A stretch of 64,000 nucleotides of DNA from Colimorpha sp045640985 (GTDB lineage Bacteria > Bacteroidota > Bacteroidia > Bacteroidales > P3), in the NCBI GenBank assembly GCA_045640985.1, contig JAZUFZ010000040.1, positions 1 to 64,000 of the forward strand, read 5' to 3'. The number at the start of each line of letters is the position of its first letter. The first letter of the stretch is position 1. This document shows, in pieces, positions 11,901-17,074 of the stretch. A program made the translations under genes and the position numbers. Under the pieces are notes generated by a model. It saw only the letters and a list, made by a program, of their open reading frames with translations. It had not been told where the DNA came from and ran no database searches.

Positions 11901-13327
11901 GATTCAGGAACACTACCGCTGATGTTGCAGCCGCCATAGATGGTTTCAACAGTGGTAGTGGATGAGTTCAAAGTGATCAGCGTGTTTTTGGTGACGTTAG
12001 CCATATTGCAACCACCATAGACGGTATTCACTTTAACATCATTGGCAGATGTCATTTCGATTACCGTACCATAATCCACACTGTTGATCGTTTTGGAACC
12101 GGTCATGTTGCCGGCATTACCACCGCCATATACCTCATTGGCATGACCCTTAACCAGCTTGATGGTAGGAACGATAGTCATTTCAGCCACGTTGTTACCG
12201 CCGAACATCTGACCCACGGTGACAGTGTCGAGACTGGTTGTGTTGCTGCCATTCAGTACGATGGTTGCCGAAGTGGAGACGGAAACCCCATTACCACCGG
12301 CAAAAGCCTGAGCGATGCGGCCGCCCGTGGTTACGATATCCACGTATGAATTGGCCTGGATAGGCTTTTCATTATTAGCCTTGGTCAATAAACAGTCATA
12401 AGGGAAGTCTTCATTGTCAGTATATGCCGTAGTGTAATCATAATCACCGTTACCACCACCGAACACCTGGCCGATAATCGGAGTTCCCTGAATCTTGACA
12501 TAGCAAGTACCGGCAGCCACCTCATCGCCATTGGAAGCCGGAATAGTCCCTGCGCCGCCACCTGAGATGGTACCCATCTTATCATTACCACCATATACGC
12601 CGCCATCGATTTTCAGCGAGTAGTCGCCATTCACGGTAAGACTGGTCTTACCAAAAATGGAAGCCATGTTACCGCCAGCGAACACATTGCCGTGGATATG
12701 GCCCTTCGTTACAGAAAGAGAGGCCTCGCCACGATCTGCAGTCACATCCCAAGAGACAGTAGCGCCCGATTTCTTTCCCACGTATGCCAGATTACCACCA
12801 GCATAGACACTGCCAAGGATCTCACCACCAGTGATGGAAACCGAGGTCTTATTTACTGTAGGGATAGTCAAAGGATTACCGCTATTGAATGTGGTCACGT
12901 TGGTGTCAGGAGTTACACCATCACTCAGAAGGCCGAAATCTTCACCATCATACAAGTAAGTCACGTCACTATTGCAAGCATAGAAACCGTTACCACCGCC
13001 AAACACATTCTTTTTGATCAAGCCACCCTTGACAGTCACATCAGTACCTCCATCAACATTGCCCGAGATATCGTTGGCGCCATAAACGGACTCCACGGCA
13101 TCACAGTCATTTACAACAACTGTAGCCTTACCATCGACGTTGGCCATACGGCCGCCGCCGAAGACATTGCCACCGATGGTCTGCGCCTGCACACCAGCAC
13201 ATCCTGCGGCAAGCAACACGAGTAACACAAAATGTTTTCCAAAAGATTTTCTCATATTAACGTTAAGCATTTTCATCTTTGCTTTATTTTTTTCTATATA
13301 TTGACGTTTTTTTTCTTTTTTCGACAT
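2945..13327 (-). CDS. Giant T9SS-secreted repeat protein (adhesin-like), 3460 residues
   Basis: Exported giant surface protein. The N-terminus is a Lys-rich extension followed by a signal peptide starting at Met25 (MRKSFGKHFVLLVLLAAG, cleavage near VQAQ). Translation could start at 13327, 13276 or 13255; the last gives the most ordinary signal peptide. Residues about 50-1250 hold roughly thirty units marked by V(Y/F)GGGN or variants (VYGGCN, IFGGND, VYGAGN), suggesting a beta-solenoid. The middle resembles large cell-wall-anchored beta proteins. Near residues 2450-2560 is a PKD/Ig-like stretch ('CPGDGDQISF'). About 2900-3200 is GLUG-like (AGGLIGYASD, VGGIAGKGTG). The 'CDSYEFNGQ...NGCDSVV' element precedes a T9SS type A sorting domain at 3387-3460 (SVYPNPTMGKVNVDADG, ending VKKVVKR). 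It has its own promoter (13471-13502) and heads an operon with the peptide and lipoprotein. The likely role is adhesion or a surface coat; the ligand is unknown. Confidence 0.9.
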   Translation of the reverse strand: MSKKEKKRQYIEKNKAKMKMLNVNMRKSFGKHFVLLVLLAAGCAGVQAQTIGGNVFGGGRMANVDGKATVVVNDCDAVESVYGANDISGNVDGGTDVTVKGGLIKKNVFGGGNGFYACNSDVTYLYDGEDFGLLSDGVTPDTNVTTFNSGNPLTIPTVNKTSVSITGGEILGSVYAGGNLAYVGKKSGATVSWDVTADRGEASLSVTKGHIHGNVFAGGNMASIFGKTSLTVNGDYSLKIDGGVYGGNDKMGTISGGGAGTIPASNGDEVAAGTCYVKIQGTPIIGQVFGGGNGDYDYTTAYTDNEDFPYDCLLTKANNEKPIQANSYVDIVTTGGRIAQAFAGGNGVSVSTSATIVLNGSNTTSLDTVTVGQMFGGNNVAEMTIVPTIKLVKGHANEVYGGGNAGNMTGSKTINSVDYGTVIEMTSANDVKVNTVYGGCNMANVTKNTLITLNSSTTTVETIYGGCNISGSVPESYVTLTKGNVTNRVFGGANGAYGCNDGEKYTSDYDATDGITVTTDMTIPTITNTHVVVNGATMTNASVYGGGNMAPVSGSTDVKLVSGTLGSAFGGGNKATVTGVANIYTPSTSTITVTNIFGGNDKAGTVKGTGRTGNSLRGTALDADNAATYVKIEGKPNVTNIYGGGNGAYNYNDEDMFKCGESAPDQDAAWVDINTTSTSIGTVYGGSKAANIDGTATVDLLQLNSPNSNIFGGNDIAGTVAESVVNMDENTTTDKVIVKNIYGGGNGHYEYYDGKVYAYGNTTHADADILAYSATAPLTTTTHVNLTDGQVKACAYGGGMAGDVVTTNVVVDKEAVIDSTLFGGGCGDLSHIGACGTVAHVGNVTGSANLTINSYNKPAGKVYGGGRAGDVAFANITIPDPDTTAGAVINFAELYGGCYGSDLTQTATITIGEDTSFADTKINIGTVYGGNDYAGLCQNTVLTINNGTYNHVYGAGNGVYDYGMTTWEMNKEQTCNIVPYSMNVEITFNGGHYLDHVYGGGNMGLVGDKYMTTTKHPEGSVNNNMYGYIHVTIHDGLFENRVFGGACGTAIGSKRFFGLNAYGPSTDAAENARNNSTVLAYAYKQVDMDGGEVHFSLHGGSEGVDDGHPYECWDSIYNSDGKLTATTLRPSSMVNITGGTINKSVYGGGYEGNTFGSIYVNVGRDAIRKCPAWNDVLYREGADVATKLQLEYDTKFQALASAAKYGLKTGLEGHDLYLLASVYNGSDWGQGSSTQTQYFNTRGFYGGKGLVYIDGKGYQTSLTRMSTDPQMNIVSSVFGSGTSTAEADVNSQIWIHNYGDWSCPTPSRQLHSVQRANYLELYKSNITFLGESDAFASHSTNTRSLNRLDTVYFVKTNVIEANAPMEFIGLMASIKTYPKFDGSDAITYYDAQTMNEAMTTCDDISTNPCDILTNNVTAMNVVVINNGSYITVQPFTPEGSTGDAATTHNVAAAYGPVLGYFYLLPQQSTQATVAARQKISGQPSADDGGFVSPCSLGNSFPSEPPYEIKYVNMSVTDGNPVDFRSWKIGTDNSSRKRSVTVVAHADPTKVVEDTKLDDFSFGTGAAEKQYKNFAYAKTTVTLPPSDAGHYYSITSVIIDDDNNGQINLVDYAYNPVLSVATGEDSLRWWNPYEQKTSSETDEAFTDRKFGEKNTAVGLINADPSYTFGMMFNMNNYFDNDTWDWTVGSGTGAATYTSKRASVVSGNANLTTTAGFTSNKIVNGAVGVLPTMDFYLTYNTEFATTVNRNVRMTLMEYVNDETGAKQEVSPIEITVTISTIISDFNDIEAPLLAMYNAGTYNEYVRKVMIPASFEERELYVTGVEWVYYTDPGTGNTTADHFHIEPARRPDDEGVYYDSIPLTYDKFGIIVTPTQDVAEDISNTLGWYDISSKPAEGMDIHQLAGVAATEAPSSKDSTLSSDYYTFNNMYKVGVLDGRAAAALDVKLLFNGDLVYYKDDICGTARVHFATYPTKVDGEETPYQDKYKQNFDLLIRVRTRMSGDTIYMAEPKNIWVYTDGSYTYLDDTPETPVYYHVTRGGVVTSNTDMSAITPTTGVYQISQLYRYDDEVNLKADYEKNDPIVYLNTFEKVFKIYDEGDVIDIMGPIHINNPEKPITVTSAAYSYINVIRYSGSHVRWPGELYTYRGPMMVVEKGAKLTLSGIYIDGSGCTRTAEAETASEPTDANSSYHYVPGDVITNATTVGSINVISNADPSQSWSIVTDKTGSYKKYTHRKTIHDTLYANAPAILVKDASILNLNSNDKVFNCFNGVNMKASRTLPTDPFRKDNYQYGAAVTLLKTANGTPQMLIGDKVTFENNLILDTRTDEQKIQGNYGAGIYCDGGIITMGRLKENNVINIQKNYVINKDKFSMSTAVGASSNTLILSNKSMSQPGSASSWTYKMYSLNVQTKDTNLHNNNIYLTRTAPASATDAARVTTDDRSDLVHVSYKLGPLSRIGITKWFPGYVHRDQYGRDTIGIVDYSVAGSLAASTNVKNKVFIDDSASSDKPSAGKYPFLLRNHAEYAVNTIDTVDVRYSNLLNPYKIYLHRCATFQKRDLDDVTAGNQYLVYNMNPDVVCPGDGDQISFGVTGGASAYTYNWYTKNDGETKWGTPVAIVSNETTGSYTPLNLHLATTESAKIFNLKVEAVESGGCTLEHYFDILVKQTGADDAAGSDAATDINGGHFYDGTTDDYVQNAKIDNWMGYDTRTDYSPYHQYTVPGVDTVVAVVNDKDHADKIARMYTYSKLNMEVSPATYSDYLDPSIVDAPTYDPTTTKVTDALGNDATHLRLCPGDLVNLSVTPVADYEFVSWDFDPSAPQATELVVTRPEQTVVAYLAPNAYWYKKINTFAKATEHAEGVQPGYEIDYHGSITIRNERGLAWLISTANGLNGQHPQTFIFDTITIMPKAGGYDMSAYKWTPIGNNRMPFRGVLVAGKDTEHPTWSADIKGITVNESELLYVGMFGITDSARISGLKLINSSIHGNAYAGGLIGYASDNTEIKTITMDGSNVVSGGSSVGGIAGKGTGVKIDSNAVSTRINGNALYVGAVCGEFTTVETGTTTTDEVVETFVTNNQVDVNINQASALYAGGMAGASVGTNTAVASDPFAAGRKGAARSSIHISNNRVKMGGSPNSFYEGGLIGNATNTDMENNFVYGSLNSLSMNGGLVAVVGSNVNMENCFYAKDDIDNEYGMGTPSVADNVSTFSGEGNQVLLSDTIGGTNNLTRVLNNWVREASGEYRTWRSDLEGQNDGYPYFGNPDMIPVRDTISDVVCDSYEFNGQTITESGVYSALISDSTLYIDSTITIVLTVNHSQYMDYADSVEVGNGYYGNGFSLSAEEIRDLMGNEPLSDVHVLQLVDSLLTENGCDSVVVLNLTIYNSEVGVQDAEAQFSISVYPNPTMGKVNVDADGLVAVEVYDAMSRKIEDIKATSDHCEFTLIHNASGSYYLRIITEHGTAVKKVVKR

Positions 13328-13470
13328 ACCTTTTCTGTATTTTCAAAGGGCATTTCTGCGTTTTTCTGCATTTTCAGGCACAATTTACCCTTTTTAATAC
13401 ATACTATATTTATATCAACACACTGTACGACACCCACTTAGAGGATTGTGCGTACAATAATGCTAATATG

Positions 13471-13502
13471 CAAAGATACAAAAAATATTTAACCTGTACA
13501 AA
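13471..13502 (-). promoter_or_regulatory. Bacteroidetes-type promoter for the giant T9SS gene
   Basis: On the minus strand there is TTTG (13502-13499), then 20 bp, then TATCTTTG (13478-13471). This matches the known Bacteroidetes sigma-ABfr pattern (TTTG at -33, TAnnTTTG at -7, 19-21 bp apart). Transcription would start near 13465, leaving about 140 nt of leader before the ATG at 13327, or about 210 nt before 13255. Confidence 0.75.
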
Positions 13503-13546
13503 CTTTAATAGTTATTAACATTATTTTTCGCGAAATTGTTAATTAC

Positions 13547-13660
13547 CCATACCCGATACATTCCCATTCCTCACCCGATACATCTCTTTTTCTCACCCGA
13601 TACATTTCCTTTCCCCACTTTTGACACATCTACTTTCCCAACTCGATACATTTCTTTTTC
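13547..13660. repeat. Degenerate 22-bp intergenic tandem repeat (CACCCGATACATTTC type)
   Basis: Five copies of a unit like CACCCGATACATTTCTTTTTC. The GATACA core (GACACA in the fourth copy) starts at 13555, 13577, 13599, 13623 and 13645, that is, steps of 22, 22, 24 and 22 bp. They lie upstream of the giant gene's promoter and are followed by a pyrimidine-rich stretch. No coding frame fits. The 22-bp step is twice the 11-bp period of the arrays at 13873-13992. Confidence 0.75.
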
Positions 13661-13871
13661 CTTAAATTTCCACCTTTCCCCCTGCCCTTTTTATCCTATC
13701 TTTCCATTCTCTACTTTCCCTACGCCCTCTACTTTCTTTCCACGTTCTTTTCACTTTCTTTCCTTTCTCTACTCTCTCTACTTTCCCTCCTACCCTTTCC
13801 CGTCCCACTGCCCCTTCTGATAGTTCCTCCAATGGTTGAAATTTCTCCAACATTTCTCTGTGGTAGGGCCG
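13661..13871. other. Pyrimidine-rich intergenic stretch without a gene
   Basis: The plus strand is almost pure C/T for about 150 bases, with recurring CTACTTTC and CTTTCC words and no convincing coding frame or promoter. It separates the 22-bp repeats from the 11-bp arrays in the 748-base gap between the giant T9SS gene and the export operon terminator. Confidence 0.6.
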
Positions 13872-13923
13872 CGGTATCTCCCTTGTATCTCCCTGGTATC
13901 TCCCTAATATCTCCCTGGTAAGG
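13872..13923. repeat. 11-bp tandem array, unit TATCTCCCTGG
   Basis: Copies of TATCTCCC begin at 13875, 13886, 13897 and 13908, with a partial (ggTAAGG) at 13919; the spacing is exactly 11 bp each time. An inverted fragment, GGAGATACC, lies at about 13992-14000 and could pair with GGTATCTCC of the array. The same unit occurs inverted at 33948-33981. Confidence 0.85.
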
Positions 13924-13946
13924 CCGTTGTAAAAACCACAGAAAAG

Positions 13947-13992
13947 GCTCCCTACTCGCTCCCTACCCGCTCCTTACCCGCTCCTTACCCCG
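13947..13992. repeat. 11-bp tandem array, unit GCTCCCTACCC
   Basis: Four units start at 13947, 13958, 13969 and 13980 (GCTCCCTACTC, GCTCCCTACCC, GCTCCTTACCC twice), again with a strict 11-bp period. It sits between the TATCTCCCTGG array and the terminator of the export operon and shows no coding potential. Confidence 0.85.
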
Positions 13993-14020
13993 GAGATACC
14001 CCAGAGAAACCTCAGGGAAT

Positions 14021-14053
14021 AAAAAAGGCGGAGTCTTTTGTTTTGACTCCGCC
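14021..14053 (-). terminator. Strong rho-independent terminator of the polysaccharide export operon
   Basis: On the minus strand GGCGGAGTC (14053-14045) pairs perfectly with GACTCCGCC (14035-14027) across a 9-nt A-rich loop, followed by six T (14026-14021). It begins 23 bases after the stop codon of the OmpA-like gene. Its stem resembles the terminator at 250-281, sharing the GGCGGAG core. Confidence 0.92.
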
Positions 14054-14075
14054 TTTACTCCAAAGGAAACAGTAT

Positions 14076-17048
14076 TTATTTCTTTTTAGTTTCTGTCGGT
14101 TTGGAAGTCCACTTTTCGATGATGCGGGTAATCTCGGAGTTGGAGAGTACGATGAGACAGGTACGGTTGTGTTCCTGAACAGAGTACTCAGTGATACCGC
14201 CGAGAGGATACATCTCAAGCTGGTCAGGGCTGATGCCATAGCTGCGGGTGAGGACATCATAAACAGCCTGGCAACGTTTCTGGCTCAACCACTGGTTGTG
14301 TGGCACACTACCAGTCTGGGCATCAGCAGCACCAATGAGGTAGTACTTCACATTCTTAGGACCGCGTTTCACCTTGAGAGCGAAGTCGTGGAGGATAGCG
14401 CGAGAACTATAATCGAGGTCGTATTTGTCGAGCTGATAGAATACGCGGGCCATCGGGAGACCGAGACGGTCGATCGCATCAGCAAGATCAGACATCGGGT
14501 CAGCCATTTCTTCCTTGAGGACACCCTGGAGAGAATCGATCTGAGAAGTGATCTCTCTCATCTGGCTACGACGACCGGCAATAGATTCAGCCAGACGTGC
14601 AGCTTCGAGAGGCGTTACACCAGAACCTGGACGGATACCCAGTTTACGGTTATCCTGGTCAGCTTCGCCATGGAGCTTGGAAGCATCCTGACGATCCTCA
14701 TTCACCTTATTGCGAAGGGCATCACGCTGAGCGTCGAGTTCTGCAATCTGGGCAGCCAGAGCAGGATCATCGCCCTTCTTTTCGAGTTTCTTGTTGAGGT
14801 CTGCAAGTTTCTTTTCGAGATTTGCAAGGTCTTTGCTATCCTGAGCGAGCTGGTTGTTGAGAACCACCATCTGGGTTTCGCGTTCTTTCTGACGATCCAC
14901 AAGGGCAGCAGCCTCTTCTGGAGTGAGACCGTCATAGTAGCCGAACTGGACGCCCTGGTTGCGACGTGCGATAGATTCAGCAATGCGGGCAGCTTCGAGA
15001 GGAGTTACACCTTCACCCGGGATGATGCCCTGGTCGCGGTTGTCCTTGTCAGCCTCGGCATAGAGATCATCAGCAGTCTTCTTGCTCTTGGCAGCCTTTT
15101 TGGCGAGAGCGGCACGCTGGGCTTTGAGAGCGGCAATCTGATCCTTGAGATCGGCATTATCGTTACCAGCCTTTGCGAGCTGATTATTCAGAGCCTCAAT
15201 CTGGCCGTCGAGATCGGCTAAAGCCTTTGCATCGGCAGCAGCAGTAACATAGAGCGTATCTATCTGGGCCTCGCGTTCCTTCTGACGTTCCAAGAGAGCG
15301 AGTGCCTGCTCAGGAGTGAGACCGTCATAATAACCGTCCACAGCTCCCTTGTTGCGACGGGCAATAGATTCAGCGATACGGGCAGCTTCAAGAGGAGTTA
15401 CACCTTCACCTGGGATGATGCCCTGGTCGCGGTTGTCCTTATCGGCTTCAGCATAGAGGTCATCAGCAGCCTTCTGGCTCTTGGCAGCCTTTTCGGCGAG
15501 AGCGGCACGCTGGGCCTTGAGAGCGGCAATCTGATTCTTGAGATCGGCATTATCCTTACCACCCTTGGCAAGCTGGTCGTTCAAAGCCTCGATCTGATTG
15601 TCGAGATCGGCTAAAGCCTTAGCATCGGCTGCAGCAGCAACATAGAGCGTATCTAACTGGGCCTCGCGTTCCTTCTGACGTTCCAGGAGAGCGAGTGCCT
15701 GTTCAGGAGTGAGACCGTCATAATAACCGTCCATAGCTTCCTTGTTGCGACGTGCGATAGATTCAGCAATGCGGGCAGCTTCGAGAGGTGTTACACCATA
15801 ACCCGGGATGATGCCCTGGTCGCGGTTGTCCTTGTCGGCTTCAGCATAGAGGTCATCAGCAGCTTTCTGGCTCTTGGCAGCCTTGTCTGCGAGTTCGGCC
15901 CGCTGAGCTTCGAGAGCAGCAATCTGGGCACTGTTATCCTTGCCTTCCTTAACCATCTGCATGGTGAGGTCATCAATCTTCTTGTTGAGGTCATCCAAAG
16001 CCTTTGCATCCTGATCAGCTGCGGCATTGAGTTTGTCCATCTGGGCTTCGCGCTCTTTCTGACGATCCAGAAGTGCGAGCGCCTGTTCAGGAGTAAGTCC
16101 GTCATAATATCCATAACGGTCGATAGAGTCAAGGTCGGCGAAGTTGTTCATCAGGTCACGCAACGAATCGATTTGACTTTCAAGGATCACTATATTTTCA
16201 TTATTAGCAGGAATAAATACGTGATGAACTTCAGCTTTGATACGACGACCGGTCTTGGCATCCACCTTAGTAACGGTCTTGAGGAGGTTGAATTTCACTG
16301 CAGCAGTAACTGACGGCATCAAATCAAAAATACCATGGCCATTGTTATAAGGAGACCAGTCCCAGGTAGATTCCGAACCCATCAGACTGGCATTGAGGTC
16401 AAGTGTGACATGCTCGGTACATCTGTACTCGAATTGCAAACCGCCCATGAAGTAGAGTTCAAAATTCCTACGGAAATCGCCCACCTCATAATCTGCCGTG
16501 GTGGGGTTCTTCTGAAGACCCATCAGCATGGATCCACCCAAGCCGAGAGGCATCATGATGTGAAGCTTCTTGGAAAGACCTTTTTCATAACCACTGAACA
16601 GGTTGGTCCAATCCAAAGTAACCAAACCGCCCAGAGAGAGTGCATGGGCATGGAAAGGATAGTAGCCGTTTTCGTTGGGAAGTTCGTTCATCTTGTCAAT
16701 AAATGGTTGTTTGCCATATTGGGACTGACCTGACACATCGAAAAATTTCATGTGAAGAGCTACAGCCACATCAGGGATAAGCCATTTACCGACTTCTGCA
16801 TTGAACTGATAATTAAGTTTGTTATGGCGAGCGGAAGCCTCCAGCTCGTTGCCGATAAAGGTCTGACCACCGGCTCCAAACATAATGTACCAGTTGTCGA
16901 AGGGGGATGCAATAATATATTGCAATGTATCTCGGTCGGCACCGAGATAGAATCCACCATGCTCACGATTGCGATTTTCATCCTCTTGGGCCCATAGGGT
17001 GGAAGTCGCAAAGAAAGACAAGAGCAGTACTAAGAATAGTTTTTTCAT
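14076..17048 (-). CDS. OmpA-family outer-membrane protein with four long coiled-coil repeats
   Basis: 990-residue outer-membrane protein with a signal peptide MKKLFLVLLLSFFATSTLWA. Residues about 25-265 look like a beta-barrel (alternating aromatic strands, GLGGSMLMGL, LQFEYRC). Four direct repeats of about 128-131 residues follow, starting at residues 313, 441, 572 and 703, each opening GYYDGLTPE and closing with GVTPLEAARIAESIARR. Between these lie Ala/Lys/Glu/Gln-rich heptads typical of coiled coil. Residues about 870-975 are an OmpA-like peptidoglycan-binding domain (FYQLDKYDLDYSS, NQWLSQKRCQAVYDVL). It is last in the run behind the Wza and Wzc genes, 26 bases after the kinase. Inference: the barrel sits in the outer membrane and the repeats form a long periplasmic rod reaching peptidoglycan, perhaps bracing the export machine. 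Unusual points are the length and the near-identical middle repeats. Confidence 0.85.
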   Translation of the reverse strand: MKKLFLVLLLSFFATSTLWAQEDENRNREHGGFYLGADRDTLQYIIASPFDNWYIMFGAGGQTFIGNELEASARHNKLNYQFNAEVGKWLIPDVAVALHMKFFDVSGQSQYGKQPFIDKMNELPNENGYYPFHAHALSLGGLVTLDWTNLFSGYEKGLSKKLHIMMPLGLGGSMLMGLQKNPTTADYEVGDFRRNFELYFMGGLQFEYRCTEHVTLDLNASLMGSESTWDWSPYNNGHGIFDLMPSVTAAVKFNLLKTVTKVDAKTGRRIKAEVHHVFIPANNENIVILESQIDSLRDLMNNFADLDSIDRYGYYDGLTPEQALALLDRQKEREAQMDKLNAAADQDAKALDDLNKKIDDLTMQMVKEGKDNSAQIAALEAQRAELADKAAKSQKAADDLYAEADKDNRDQGIIPGYGVTPLEAARIAESIARRNKEAMDGYYDGLTPEQALALLERQKEREAQLDTLYVAAAADAKALADLDNQIEALNDQLAKGGKDNADLKNQIAALKAQRAALAEKAAKSQKAADDLYAEADKDNRDQGIIPGEGVTPLEAARIAESIARRNKGAVDGYYDGLTPEQALALLERQKEREAQIDTLYVTAAADAKALADLDGQIEALNNQLAKAGNDNADLKDQIAALKAQRAALAKKAAKSKKTADDLYAEADKDNRDQGIIPGEGVTPLEAARIAESIARRNQGVQFGYYDGLTPEEAAALVDRQKERETQMVVLNNQLAQDSKDLANLEKKLADLNKKLEKKGDDPALAAQIAELDAQRDALRNKVNEDRQDASKLHGEADQDNRKLGIRPGSGVTPLEAARLAESIAGRRSQMREITSQIDSLQGVLKEEMADPMSDLADAIDRLGLPMARVFYQLDKYDLDYSSRAILHDFALKVKRGPKNVKYYLIGAADAQTGSVPHNQWLSQKRCQAVYDVLTRSYGISPDQLEMYPLGGITEYSVQEHNRTCLIVLSNSEITRIIEKWTSKPTETKKK
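14565..16112 (-). repeat. Four in-frame direct repeats (384-393 bp) inside the OmpA-like gene
   Basis: Repeat starts, marked by the GYYDG codons, are at 16112, 15728, 15335 and 14942. Steps are 384, 393 and 393 bp. The second and third units are very similar over most of their length at DNA level, while the fourth is the most diverged, as expected for duplication by recombination of the central units. Unit length is divisible by three, so gain or loss keeps the frame. Confidence 0.85.
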
Positions 17049-17074
17049 TTAGTTTGAATAATTATAATTATACA

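Noticed and set aside
13232..13518. Small Phe/Ser-rich frames on the plus strand upstream of the giant gene
   Set aside because: They lie over the leader and promoter of the giant gene, have extreme composition and no start context or homology pattern.
13872..13992. CRISPR array
   Set aside because: The 11-bp direct repeats are contiguous with no spacers, and no cas genes are present.
14043..15221. Plus-strand open frame of about 390 codons opposite the OmpA-like repeats
   Set aside because: Its repeats mirror the coding repeats of the minus-strand gene, and it begins within the terminator stem; no protein family signal.
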